From contig NZ_JPVZ01000002.1 of assembly GCF_001662875.1 (NCBI RefSeq), positions 372,001 to 436,000 of the forward strand: a stretch of 64,000 nucleotides of DNA, in the 5' to 3' direction. The DNA is from Thalassospira tepidiphila MCCC 1A03514 (GTDB taxonomy: Bacteria; Pseudomonadota; Alphaproteobacteria; Rhodospirillales; Thalassospiraceae). Made by a program: the position numbers and the translations under genes. Positions 55,515 to 64,000 of the stretch are shown piece by piece. A model generated the notes under the pieces. That model searched no databases and was not told the DNA's origin. It saw only the letters and a list, made by a program, of their open reading frames with translations. Every line of letters starts with the position of its first letter. Position 1 is the stretch's first letter.

Positions 55515-56363
55515 ATGCTATCCAAAGATCATAACCAAAACGAAACAAATATGCAAAGCTCGGATTCATCTGACAAACCCAGCCCGGACACAGCGACAGA
55601 TGCCTCCGTCGAGGTTTCGCGTATTTCCGATTTCTGGCGCGCCCTGGCGTTGCTTAGCCGCGTTCCGGTCAAGGGTATCGATGATTTCCGCGCTGAAGTG
55701 ATTGCAAGATCGGTCTGGTCTTGGCCGTTGGTTGGTCTGCTTCTGGCTGGTTTTGCCATGCTGCCGGCGATGCTGGTCTATTCCCTGACAGCCAACATTC
55801 TGATTTTTGCGATTATCGCCTCAGCAGGCATGGTTTTGTTGACCGGATCAATGCATGAAGATGGCATCGCAGATTGTGCCGACGGGTTTGGCGGCGGGTT
55901 TGAGCGCGCGCGCAAGCTTGAAATCATGCGCGACAGCCAGATCGGTACATATGGCGTTGTTGCCCTGATCCTGTGTTTTGGCCTGCGTCTGATTTTACTT
56001 TCTGCGGCGGGCGATGCCGGGCAGGCAGCGATCCTGTTTCTGGTGATGGCAATAACATCACGGGCGGCAATGCCAGTCGTGATGCATATCCTGCCTCCGG
56101 CGCGCGCCGATGGTTTGGGCAAGGGGGCCGGAACGCCAAGTGTGATGATGGTCGGTTTGGGTGTTGGCCTTGCTTTAATCCTGTCGCTCGTCTTATCGGG
56201 TCTATTTGCGACGTTAGCCATTTTCATGGGCGGACTTTTGGCGGTGGGTATTGTTGCGGCGGTAGCAAAATGGCAGATCGGTGGCCAGACAGGGGATGTC
56301 TTGGGGGCAACCCAGATCGTGACCGAACTGTTTGTTGGTATCGCGTTTATTGCCGTCCTTTAG
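55515..56363 (+). CDS. cobS: Adenosylcobinamide-GDP ribazoletransferase (cobalamin synthase)
   Basis: An inner-membrane enzyme (cobV in the P. denitrificans scheme) joining alpha-ribazole to adenosylcobinamide-GDP. The 282-residue protein has about six to seven hydrophobic segments and the family motifs LLTGSMHEDGIADCADGFGGG, KLEIMRDSQIGTYGVVALIL and SRAAMPVVM. The first ~35 residues are polar and variable, so ATG 55551 is possible. cobC follows. Confidence 0.94.
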   Translation: MLSKDHNQNETNMQSSDSSDKPSPDTATDASVEVSRISDFWRALALLSRVPVKGIDDFRAEVIARSVWSWPLVGLLLAGFAMLPAMLVYSLTANILIFAIIASAGMVLLTGSMHEDGIADCADGFGGGFERARKLEIMRDSQIGTYGVVALILCFGLRLILLSAAGDAGQAAILFLVMAITSRAAMPVVMHILPPARADGLGKGAGTPSVMMVGLGVGLALILSLVLSGLFATLAIFMGGLLAVGIVAAVAKWQIGGQTGDVLGATQIVTELFVGIAFIAVL

Positions 56364-56394
56364 ATTAACCAGCACAGCAACAACAAGGAATGCC

Positions 56395-57006
56395 GTGAGC
56401 AGTTTGAAAACAACCCGCTGGTGGCTAGTGCGTCACGCGCCGGTCCAAAATCCGAAACGGCTGGTCTATGGCCAAAGTGACATGCCTGCCGACCTTTCCG
56501 ATGAAAAGGCACTGGCTGCCCTTGCCAAACAACTGCCGGGTGATGCCGTCTGGGTGACCAGCCATCTGTCACGTACGCATGATACGGCGCGCAGTCTGCA
56601 GGCCTTCATGGATAAAGACATAGCGCCGCAGGCTGAAAGCGGCTTTGCCGAACAGCATTTTGGTGATTGGGAATTGCAGAACTGGAATGATTTGCCCAAG
56701 GGGGAAACAACACGGTTCTGGACCGACTTCGCCCGCCAACACCCCCCAAAGGGTGAAAGCTTTGCCGATGTGGTTGCCCGTGTTGGTCCGGTTTTGGGTC
56801 GGCTAAGTGCGGATTGGGCCGGGCGCGACATTGTCGCTGTCGTTCATGGCGGCACAGTGCGTGCCATGCTTGCCAACGCACTGGGTTTGTCCCTTGAAGC
56901 CGCATTGGCATTTCATATCGACACGTTGGGTCTGACCACGCTTGAATATATCGACGGTGTCGACGAACCGGGCTGGCGCGTGACCGCTGTCAATCAGCGC
57001 TTTTAA
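56395..57006 (+). CDS. cobC: Histidine-phosphatase family protein, probable alpha-ribazole phosphatase
   Basis: A 203-residue phosphatase removing the phosphate from alpha-ribazole-5'-phosphate or cobalamin phosphate. The RHG box reads VRHAPV, an Ala variant common in CobC. Other motifs are SHLSRTHDTA, EQHFGDWE and VVHGGTVRAMLA with the second catalytic His. The GTG at 56395 follows AAGGA by 5 bases and lies 31 bases after cobS; the upstream frame overlaps cobS and is unsupported. Confidence 0.88.
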   Translation: MSSLKTTRWWLVRHAPVQNPKRLVYGQSDMPADLSDEKALAALAKQLPGDAVWVTSHLSRTHDTARSLQAFMDKDIAPQAESGFAEQHFGDWELQNWNDLPKGETTRFWTDFARQHPPKGESFADVVARVGPVLGRLSADWAGRDIVAVVHGGTVRAMLANALGLSLEAALAFHIDTLGLTTLEYIDGVDEPGWRVTAVNQRF

Positions 57007-57026
57007 GGAGCTTAAGGCGTGTTCCG

Positions 57027-57701
57027 TCAGGCAGAGGCCAGCTCGATATCGGATGCCATGTCATCAAGCGCGTGTTCTGCCAGATAGCGGTCAACCATAT
57101 CCGGGTTCAGATCATGTTTTTCGCAGATGTCGAAAACATCGCGCAGATAGGCCTGATAATAGGGCACCGGGCGGCTGCGTGATTTGCTTCGCAATTTGGC
57201 GACATTCGGGAAATCACTGGCAAAGGATGCGTTTTCGATTACCTGAATGATGGTGTCATCAATGATGGCAGCCGGCATTGCGCAATAAGTCTTGCCGCAG
57301 GCAGACAACATCTTGCTGGCAGTCGGAACAGAAATGCCCGGTTGGGAAAGCAGCTCGTTCAACTCGTCCTGTCCGAAATCCGAGATCGACATCAGGGTCA
57401 CAAGGGTCGGCATATCGCGCACAAGCAACGACAGCGCATTGACGCGAATGCCACGTTCATGGGACCAGATGATGGTTGCGATTACACCCTTTGAGGCATC
57501 CTCGGCAAAGATGTCACGCACATCGCGCCGTGCCAGAGTGATCTCGCCATCGGTTGCGTGCTGTTCAAGAAAGTCCTGAAACGACCGATCAGGACTGTTC
57601 AGACGGTCCAGCAATCCCAGCCACATGTCTTTGCGAGACGATGTGGTCCAGGTTGGCGCGTTCATCTGTCGGATTTTGGATAGGTGAGAACGTATTGCCA
57701 T
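57027..57701 (-). CDS. Unrecognised protein, 5' end next to a MITE
   Basis: I do not recognise this family. From the ATG at 57701 (MAIRSHLSK) it is a 224-residue, mostly helical, soluble protein without signal peptide. It has a helix-rich acidic start (FQDFLEQHATDGEITL) and a basic RSKSRSRPVPYY patch. The frame stays open to 57932, but that part reads into the MITE at 57815-58081, so the extra ~77 residues are doubtful. ATG 57665 is another possible start. It converges on cobC with a 20-base gap. Confidence 0.6.
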   Translation of the reverse strand: MAIRSHLSKIRQMNAPTWTTSSRKDMWLGLLDRLNSPDRSFQDFLEQHATDGEITLARRDVRDIFAEDASKGVIATIIWSHERGIRVNALSLLVRDMPTLVTLMSISDFGQDELNELLSQPGISVPTASKMLSACGKTYCAMPAAIIDDTIIQVIENASFASDFPNVAKLRSKSRSRPVPYYQAYLRDVFDICEKHDLNPDMVDRYLAEHALDDMASDIELASA

Positions 57702-57814
57702 TGGTCTTGAAAAATCCAGATTACCCCAAGAGTTTCGTTGCAGTATTTCCTGCAGCCAGCCGGGTGATGTTTCTACTTCCCGGGTTTTCGCCAGATTGCG
57801 GATTGTTCCGTCTT

Positions 57815-58081
57815 TAGGGTCAGGGCCTATTAATTTGATTTGAATGGCAGACGTTATATTTGCGAAATCCAAGGAAAAGCCCGCCGGGCGGGTTGGTATC
57901 CCGCACAAGGGATTTGACGCTGGAGTTTGCAAATATAACGTCTGTCCTTCGGATTAATCGGATTTGCACGGGCTACTTTGTCGTAAAACCTTGAAAGATA
58001 AATATCTTCCTGCGGTTTTACTCCGCGTATCCGCGCAAATCTGTTTAACCATTCAAACCAAATTAATAGGTCCTGACCCTA
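57815..58081. mobile_element. MITE-like element with 32-bp terminal inverted repeats
   Basis: The left end (57816-57847) and right end (58049-58080) are inverted repeats identical at 30 of 32 positions, both beginning AGGGTCAGG at the outer tip. Each tip lies in a TA dinucleotide (57815-57816 and 58080-58081), as expected for a TA target duplication of the IS630/Tc1-mariner type. There is no transposase frame inside. A nested 16-bp inverted repeat occupies the left half. It lies between a hypothetical gene and the cobU riboswitch. Confidence 0.8.
57848..57944. repeat. Inner 16-bp inverted repeat of the MITE
   Basis: CAGACGTTATATTTGC (57848-57863) and its exact reverse complement (57929-57944) enclose 65 bases. 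The left arm begins directly after the terminal repeat. Confidence 0.75.
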
Positions 58082-58215
58082 GTTCCAGCGCAACGGCTTG
58101 ATGTTGGCTGAAATGGTATGACCTCTCAAGCAGACAATTCTTACAAATACTGACCTTCCGATTAGGGTGGGGTGGTAACGAAGGGTTAAGTGCCGAGAAT
58201 GACCTTTGGCATTTT

Positions 58216-58446
58216 TGGCAAACCTGCTAGGTTCGGCGCATCGTTCGGTGATGGGAAATCGGTGCAAGGCCGATGCTGCCCCCGCAACTGTATCGGGTTG
58301 GGAGATCCGGGTCGGTGCCAACGCGCCAGACCAGCCACCGGGAAACCGGGAAGGCGGATCGCTTTCATGCCCGCAGCCAGGAAACCTGCCGAAGGTGTCA
58401 CTATTCGAAGGAAGGTGACGACGCAATCGGGCCTCGGTGGGAGGCC
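58216..58446 (+). promoter_or_regulatory. Cobalamin riboswitch upstream of cobU
   Basis: The conserved core reads in order GGGAAATCGGTGCAAGGCC, then GCTGCCCCCGCAACTGTA (58274-58291), GCCAGACCAGCC-like J6/3 region, GGGAAGG, and the B12 box AGCCAGGAAACCTGCC near 58374-58389. Downstream, GTCAC/GTGAC and a GGCCTC-GGTGG-GAGGCC hairpin (58430-58446) end 5 bases before the GAGGAAG ribosome site. Translation control of cobU is therefore likely, with effects on cobW and cobN if cotranscribed. Confidence 0.93.
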
Positions 58447-58465
58447 ATGGCGAGGAAGAAACGGG

Positions 58466-58993
58466 ATGACCCAGACTTTACCCCCTGGCGGGACGCATCT
58501 GATCCTTGGCGGGGCGCGATCCGGCAAAAGCCGGTTTGCCGAAAACATCATCAATCAGGCGGGCGGTGGCACATATATCGCAACCGGGCGAGCCTGGGAT
58601 GACGAAATGGCCAACCGCATAGATCTTCACAAACAATCACGCGGTGATCTCTGGCAGACACTCGAGGAACCGCTCGAACTTTGTTCGGCGCTGCAGACCT
58701 GTAATGTCACAGGCGGCAAGCCCGTTCTTGTTGATTGTCTGACCTTGTGGCTGACCAATCTGATGCTTGAAGACCGGGACATTGATGCCGAGATCGCAGC
58801 TCTTTGCGATCTGGTGCCGACCCTTGTTGTGCCGGTGCTGTTTGTCTCAAACGAGGTTGGCTTTGGCATCGTGCCGGAAAATGCGATGGCGCGGGCCTTT
58901 CGCGATCACGCCGGACGTCTGCATCAACGCATTGCCGAGATTGCAGAAAAAGTCACCCTTGTGGTGGCCGGCATTCCGATGCCGGTCAAATAG
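58466..58993 (+). CDS. cobU: Adenosylcobinamide kinase / guanylyltransferase
   Basis: A 175-residue bifunctional enzyme (cobP in P. denitrificans) that phosphorylates adenosylcobinamide and adds GMP. P-loop GGARSGKS at 15-22, then YIATGRAWDDEM, the HKQSRGDLW segment with the guanylylated-His region, LVDCLTLWLTNL and VSNEVGFGIVPENAMAR. The ATG at 58466 follows GAGGAAG by 7 bases. The open frame to 58190 covers the riboswitch and is not coding. Confidence 0.95.
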   Translation: MTQTLPPGGTHLILGGARSGKSRFAENIINQAGGGTYIATGRAWDDEMANRIDLHKQSRGDLWQTLEEPLELCSALQTCNVTGGKPVLVDCLTLWLTNLMLEDRDIDAEIAALCDLVPTLVVPVLFVSNEVGFGIVPENAMARAFRDHAGRLHQRIAEIAEKVTLVVAGIPMPVK

Positions 58994-59027
58994 CAACATA
59001 AATTATTGAATTTTAAGGATTTCAGAA

Positions 59028-60068
59028 ATGGCACAATTGGGCAAAATCCCGGCAACCGTCATTACCGGTTTTCTGGGCGCTGGCAAGACAACCATGATCC
59101 GCAATATGCTGGAAAATGCCAATGGCAAACGCATCGCGCTGATCATCAATGAATTTGGCGATCTGGGTGTGGATCGCGGTATCATCAATGGCTGTGGCAT
59201 TGAAGGCTGCGAAGAAGATGACGTTGTTGAACTGGCCAATGGTTGCATCTGCTGCACCGTGGCCGATGACTTCCTGCCAACCATCCAGGGCCTGATTGAT
59301 CGTGATACACCGCCTGATCATATCGTTATCGAAACATCTGGCTTGGCGCTGCCAAAACCGCTGGTAAAGGCGTTCAACTGGCCAGAAGTCCGGTCGCGTG
59401 TGACCGTTGATGGTGTTGTGGCGGTTCTTGATGGCGCTGCCCTGCGTGATGGGCTGTTTGCCCATGACCATCACGCTGTACAGGCGCAGCGCGAAGCAGA
59501 CGAAAATCTTGATCATGAAAGCCCGCTTGAAGAACTGTTCGAAGAACAACTTCATTGTGCCGACATGGTGGTTCTGAACAAGACCGACCTTCTGACCGAT
59601 GCAGAACGCAGCAAGGTCGAAGCCGATATCCGCGCGGAGCTGAAAAAGCCGTCAGTCAAGATTATCGCGACCGAACATTCCCGGGTTGAAAATGCCATCC
59701 TGCTTGGTCTAGGGGCAGCAGCCGAAGATGACCTTGATAGCCGCCCAAGCCATCATGACGATGGTCACGAACATGACCATGATGATTTCGATAGCTTTGT
59801 CGTATCGCTTGACGCGATCAGCGATCCGGCCAACCTTGAAAAGCGCCTGATTGATGTCGTGCGTCAGTTTGACGTGTTGCGCATCAAGGGTTTCCTGAAT
59901 GTGCCGGGCAAGCCGATGCGCCACGTGGTTCAGGGGGTTGGTGAACGTTTTCAGCGCTATTTCGACCGTCCGTGGGCCGATGGCGAAACCCGCCGGTCGG
60001 AATTGGTGGTGATTGGCCTGCATGGTCTGGATCGCGCCGCGATCGAGGCTGCCATCAAGGCCGCCTGA
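59028..60068 (+). CDS. cobW: CobW GTPase (cobalt metallochaperone)
   Basis: A 346-residue COG0523 G3E GTPase that delivers cobalt for corrin insertion. Walker A GFLGAGKTT at 14-22, metal motif CxCC at 73-76 (NGCICCT), base-recognition NKTD near 184, and a His/Asp loop (HHDDGHEHDHDD, about 244-256) before the CobW C-terminal domain. It starts 34 bases after cobU and precedes cobN, the usual aerobic-pathway order. Confidence 0.95.
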   Translation: MAQLGKIPATVITGFLGAGKTTMIRNMLENANGKRIALIINEFGDLGVDRGIINGCGIEGCEEDDVVELANGCICCTVADDFLPTIQGLIDRDTPPDHIVIETSGLALPKPLVKAFNWPEVRSRVTVDGVVAVLDGAALRDGLFAHDHHAVQAQREADENLDHESPLEELFEEQLHCADMVVLNKTDLLTDAERSKVEADIRAELKKPSVKIIATEHSRVENAILLGLGAAAEDDLDSRPSHHDDGHEHDHDDFDSFVVSLDAISDPANLEKRLIDVVRQFDVLRIKGFLNVPGKPMRHVVQGVGERFQRYFDRPWADGETRRSELVVIGLHGLDRAAIEAAIKAA

Positions 60069-60166
60069 TCCAAGTGAATCTGATCAAGCCACCTGAAACC
60101 GGATGCTAAAAATCGTCCGGTTTCAGCCTGTTTGAAGACCAAACGCACAAGGATACGGATCGCGCG

Positions 60167-63100
60167 ATGCATCTATTGGCAGCACAGCCCGGAATGGTCA
60201 CAGATGGCAGTGAGGCCGTCGACCTTGGACAGCAACCAGGCGACGTGGTGATCCTGTCTGCGGCCGAGTCTGAGCTGGCCTGCCTTGCCGGGGCGCAAGC
60301 GCGGCTGGTCGATGCATTTGGCGACGAAACCCCGTCACTGCGTCTGGCAAGTTTGCTGCAGCTTGGCCACAACATGTCGGTCGATCTTTATATCGACGAT
60401 GTACTTTCCGATGCCAAATTTATCATCGTGCGCATTCTAGGCGGGCGCGGTTATTGGGATTATGGCATCGAACAGTTGGTTGCGCTTGCACGTACCAAGG
60501 ACATTCCATTGGTCCTGTTGCCCGGTGATGATCAACCCGATGCAGAGCTTCTGACGCTTTCGACCGTCAAGGGGCGCGAATATCAGAATATCTGGCGCTA
60601 CCTGATCGAAGGCGGACCGCAAAATTCCGAGAATTTACTTCGCCTTATATACGAAAAGTTAAATTCAAACCTGAACTGGAACTGGTCACCGGCAGCCCCG
60701 TTGGTCAAGGCCGGGGGCTATTGGCCCGGCAAGGCGCAGGCAAGCCTTGATGAAATCCGGGTTAACTGGATTGAAAATCAACCGGTTACCCCGATTGTCT
60801 TCTATCGGTCTCTGGTGCAGGCCGCCAACCTCGATGTTATTGACGCGCTGGTTGAGGAACTTTGTGCCAATGATCTGAATCCATTGCCGATTTTTGTTGC
60901 CAGTCTCAAGGATCCGTTGGCAGCGGCATTGGTTGAGGACTGGTTGGCGGAAACCAACGCTGATTTGATCCTGAATACCACCGGGTTTGCGATATCTGTT
61001 CCGGGTTCAGAACGAAAAAATGGTCCGTTTGACGCGGTCGATGCCCCGGTCTTTCAGGTGGTACTGTCGGGCGGTGGCGAAGAAGCCTGGCGCGAAGGTG
61101 TCAATGGTCTGGCCGCGCGCGATATTGCGATGAATGTCGCCCTGCCCGAAGTCGATGGCCGTATCCTTTCACGTGCTGTGTCGTTCAAGGGATCGGCTGG
61201 CAAGGATGACCTGACCCAGATTGATCTGGTGAAATACATACCGGTCCGTGATCGCGTGGCCTTTACCGCCGAACTTGCCACCAACTGGGTACGCTTGCGC
61301 AAATCTGATACAGCCTCGCGCAAGGTGGCGATGGTCATGGCGAACTATCCCAACAAGGATGCCCGCCTTGGCAACGGGGTCGGGCTTGATACGCCAGCCG
61401 GCATGATCGAAACACTCCTCGCCATGCAGGGCGAAGGATATGACGTAAAGGGTCTGCCAAAAGATGGCGACGCCTTGATTGCTGCGATCAAGGCCGGGCC
61501 GACCAACGATTTCAAATCCCTTGCTGATCGCGAAATTCGCGTGACCTTGTCTCGCACGGACTATCAAAAGGCGTTTGATGTTCTGCCACCTGCCATCCGG
61601 GATCAGGTAATTGAGGCCTGGGGCGACCCGACGAACGATCCGTTCTATCTGGCGGGTCAGGATTCCTTTGCCCTTTCTATCCTGCCGCTTGGCAATGTGG
61701 TGATCGGGTTGCAGCCCGCGCGTGGCTATAACATTGATCCGCTTGAAAGCTATCACTCGCCCGATCTGGTGCCGCCGCACAACTATTTCGCCTTTTATAT
61801 CTGGCTGCGCCATGTCTTTGGCGTCGATGCCATCATTCATTTTGGCAAGCATGGCAATATGGAATGGCTGCCGGGCAAGTCACTGGCCCTGTCCGAGGAT
61901 TGTTTCCCCGAGGCGGTATTCGGCCCGACCCCGCATTTCTATCCCTTCATCGTCAATGATCCGGGCGAAGGCACACAGGCCAAGCGCCGGGCACAGGCGG
62001 TGATCCTGGATCACCTGACTCCGCCTTTGACTCGTGCAGAAAGCTATGGCCCGCTTAAGGATCTCGAAGCGCTGGTCGATGAATATTACGATGCGGCTGC
62101 GGTTGACCCGCGCCGCCTTGTGATCCTGAAACGAGACATCCTAGAACTGGCGATCCGCATCGGCCTTGACCGTGATTGTGGCATTGAGGCGGGCGAGGAC
62201 GAAGAAAGCGCACTGGCCAAGCTTGATAACTATCTGTGCGAGCTCAAGGAACTTCAGATCCGTGATGGTCTGCATATTTATGGCAAAGCGCCTGAGGGTG
62301 AATTTCTGACCGATCTTCTGGTCGCACTGGCACGCCTGCCGCGAGGGTCGGACAGTGGGCCCAAGGCATCCCTGCATCGCGCGATTGCCAAGGATATCCT
62401 AGATGATTCGGCGTTTGATCCGCTTGATTGTGCCTTTGCCGAATTCTGGCCGGGGGCCAAGCCCGAAATTCTCGCGCATTATGACGGTGAAGATATCGGG
62501 CCATGGCGTACCACCGGCGATACCGTGGAACGGATCGAGCTTTTGGCACGTGATCTGGTCAACGGAACGGTGAAGGCTGATCCGGCGTGGTCGGCCGTCT
62601 GTGATGTTATTTCTGATATCGAAACGACTATTCGGCCGGCCGTTGTCGGGTGTGGCCCGGCCGAGATCGAAGGCCTTTTGCGTGGCCTTGCCGGGAAGTT
62701 CGTCGAACCTGGCCCGTCCGGTGCCCCGACCCGCGGGCGCCCGGATGTTTTGCCAACTGGCAGAAATTTCTATTCGGTTGATACCCGTACTGTCCCGACG
62801 CCAGCCGCCTGGCAGTTGGGGTGGAAGTCGGCTGAGCTATTGCTGGAACGTCATGTGCAGGATCACGGCGAATGGCCAAGCGCGCTTGGCTTGTCTGTCT
62901 GGGGCACCAGCAACATGCGCACCGGCGGTGATGATATCGCACAGGCATTGGCCCTGATGGGGGTGCGCCCGACCTGGGATAGTGCGTCACGCCGGGTGAC
63001 TGGCTTTGAGATTATGCCGGCATCGGTTCTGGGCCGACCGCGTGTTGACGTCACCTTGCGCATTTCTGGCTTCTTCCGCGATGCCTTTCCCGGCCTGATT

Positions 63101-63931
63101 GACCTGTTTGACAGTGCGGTAAGGGCGGTGGCCGGGCAAACCGATGAGCCGGATGATCTCAATCCGATTGCCGTGCGGATAAGGGCCGAAACCGAAAAAC
63201 TTCGCGCCAAAGGAATGGATCAGGATCAGGCGGCCAGACAAGCTGGCTTCCGGGTGTTTGGCTCCAAACCCGGTGCCTATGGGGCCGGTTTGCAGGCGAT
63301 GATTGACGAAAAACTCTGGGAAGACGAAGACGATCTTGCTGATGCCTACCTTGCCTGGGGCAGTTATGCTTATGGCAATGGCGCCGAGGGCACGGCGGCA
63401 CGCGATCTGTTTGAAACCCGCCTCGCCAAGGTCGATGCGATTGTCCACAATCAGGACAACCGTGAACATGATTTGCTGGATTCCGATGACTATTATCAGT
63501 TCGAAGGCGGAATGACATCTGCTGTGCGCAGTCTGTCGGGCAAACAGCCCACAGTTTATCACAGTGATCATTCCCGCCCGGAAAGCCCGAAAATCCGCAC
63601 CCTGGAGGAGGAAATTGCCCGTGTCGTTCGGGCGCGTGTCGTGAACCCCAAATGGATCAAGGGTGTGATGCGCCATGGCTACAAGGGCGCGTTCGAAATG
63701 GCGGCAACAGTCGATTATCTGTTTGCCTTCGCGGCCACCGCGCGCTGCGTTGCCGATCATCACTTTGATCTGGTCTATGATGCGTATCTCGGCGATGCCG
63801 AGGTGCGCGAGTTTATCGCTGATCACAATCCCGATGCGTTGCAGGACATCAAGGACCGCCTGAATGAGGCGATTGAACGTGGGCTGTGGCAGCCGCGTCG
63901 CAACAGTGTTTCCGTCGATCTGGGACGCTAA
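60167..63931 (+). CDS. cobN: Cobaltochelatase subunit CobN
   Basis: The large, substrate-binding subunit of the ATP-dependent CobNST chelatase, which inserts cobalt into hydrogenobyrinic acid a,c-diamide. At 1254 residues it has normal length. Typical stretches are ILGGRGYWDYG, the QPARGY-NIDPLESYHSPDLVPPHNY region, HFGKHGNMEWLPGK near 563, and SVWGTSNMRTGGDD and GRPRVDVTLRISGFFRDAFP toward the end. CobS and CobT AAA+ partners are not in the window. The last 69 bases after it show no feature. Confidence 0.97.
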   Translation: MHLLAAQPGMVTDGSEAVDLGQQPGDVVILSAAESELACLAGAQARLVDAFGDETPSLRLASLLQLGHNMSVDLYIDDVLSDAKFIIVRILGGRGYWDYGIEQLVALARTKDIPLVLLPGDDQPDAELLTLSTVKGREYQNIWRYLIEGGPQNSENLLRLIYEKLNSNLNWNWSPAAPLVKAGGYWPGKAQASLDEIRVNWIENQPVTPIVFYRSLVQAANLDVIDALVEELCANDLNPLPIFVASLKDPLAAALVEDWLAETNADLILNTTGFAISVPGSERKNGPFDAVDAPVFQVVLSGGGEEAWREGVNGLAARDIAMNVALPEVDGRILSRAVSFKGSAGKDDLTQIDLVKYIPVRDRVAFTAELATNWVRLRKSDTASRKVAMVMANYPNKDARLGNGVGLDTPAGMIETLLAMQGEGYDVKGLPKDGDALIAAIKAGPTNDFKSLADREIRVTLSRTDYQKAFDVLPPAIRDQVIEAWGDPTNDPFYLAGQDSFALSILPLGNVVIGLQPARGYNIDPLESYHSPDLVPPHNYFAFYIWLRHVFGVDAIIHFGKHGNMEWLPGKSLALSEDCFPEAVFGPTPHFYPFIVNDPGEGTQAKRRAQAVILDHLTPPLTRAESYGPLKDLEALVDEYYDAAAVDPRRLVILKRDILELAIRIGLDRDCGIEAGEDEESALAKLDNYLCELKELQIRDGLHIYGKAPEGEFLTDLLVALARLPRGSDSGPKASLHRAIAKDILDDSAFDPLDCAFAEFWPGAKPEILAHYDGEDIGPWRTTGDTVERIELLARDLVNGTVKADPAWSAVCDVISDIETTIRPAVVGCGPAEIEGLLRGLAGKFVEPGPSGAPTRGRPDVLPTGRNFYSVDTRTVPTPAAWQLGWKSAELLLERHVQDHGEWPSALGLSVWGTSNMRTGGDDIAQALALMGVRPTWDSASRRVTGFEIMPASVLGRPRVDVTLRISGFFRDAFPGLIDLFDSAVRAVAGQTDEPDDLNPIAVRIRAETEKLRAKGMDQDQAARQAGFRVFGSKPGAYGAGLQAMIDEKLWEDEDDLADAYLAWGSYAYGNGAEGTAARDLFETRLAKVDAIVHNQDNREHDLLDSDDYYQFEGGMTSAVRSLSGKQPTVYHSDHSRPESPKIRTLEEEIARVVRARVVNPKWIKGVMRHGYKGAFEMAATVDYLFAFAATARCVADHHFDLVYDAYLGDAEVREFIADHNPDALQDIKDRLNEAIERGLWQPRRNSVSVDLGR

Positions 63932-64000
63932 CGCGTCAACTGTTGCTTGTTATTGGAATCACGGGAATTTTACCATCGGAACAAACCGGGCAGTTGAAAC

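Noticed and set aside
58190-58465. N-terminal extension of cobU
   Set aside because: The stretch is the cobalamin riboswitch, and a good ribosome site precedes the ATG at 58466.

Overview
The window reads as a moderately G+C-rich alphaproteobacterial chromosome segment. The gene orders miaB-phoH-ybeY-corC-lnt-HTH-metK-trmB and rimP-nusA-ylxR-infB-rbfA-truB-rpsO-pnp, together with an Irr-type Fur protein, CobN and a CbiG-CobJ fusion, fit the Rhodospirillales. A Thalassospira-like marine organism is my best guess, but that is inference from gene content and not a database result. I saw no rRNA, tRNA or CRISPR array. Coding density is high and most genes are ordinary core genes.

Layout. 1-7955: tRNA thiomethylation, RNA metabolism, lipoprotein acylation, metK and trmB. 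8289-17845: the transcription/translation operon from rimP to pnp, with a good promoter at 8289 and structured leaders. 17930-21001: a flavin oxidase with a four-cysteine tail, then irr (preceded by a perfect FNR/FixK box), rubrerythrin and a YciI protein. 21040-28476 (mostly minus): stand-alone eutBC, an iron-type ABC importer with a Fur-like box shared with a divergent methyltransferase, OsmC and a GntR regulator. 28531-36962: an acyltransferase/hydrolase fusion, an MFS transporter, a CHAP lipoprotein, a second GntR regulator with three copies of one operator-like 15-mer, and a P-type proton ATPase. 37035-40988 (minus): a complete Anbu proteasome-like cluster. 41163-63931: cobalamin biosynthesis on both strands (cobM, cbiG-cobJ, cobI, cobL, cobH, cbiX, cobD, cobT, cobS, cobC, riboswitch-cobU, cobW, cobN), interrupted by an ADP-heptose/UDP-xylose cassette (hldE, gmhA, uxs) and a degenerate EAL-like protein.

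How the genes work together. The cobalamin genes mix early-cobalt markers (CbiX with an MxCxxC motif, CbiG) with late-cobalt markers (CobN, CobW). EutBC is a likely consumer of the adenosylcobalamin produced. A canonical cobalamin riboswitch precedes cobU-cobW-cobN. A 267-bp TA-flanked MITE-like element with 32-bp inverted ends sits immediately upstream of that riboswitch.

I found no clear new defence or mobile system. The observations most worth a second look are the MITE, the orphan GntR operators, the hybrid cobalt logic, the acyltransferase-hydrolase fusion with an HX4E motif, the metK leader structures, the FNR box ahead of irr, and the degenerate EAL protein.
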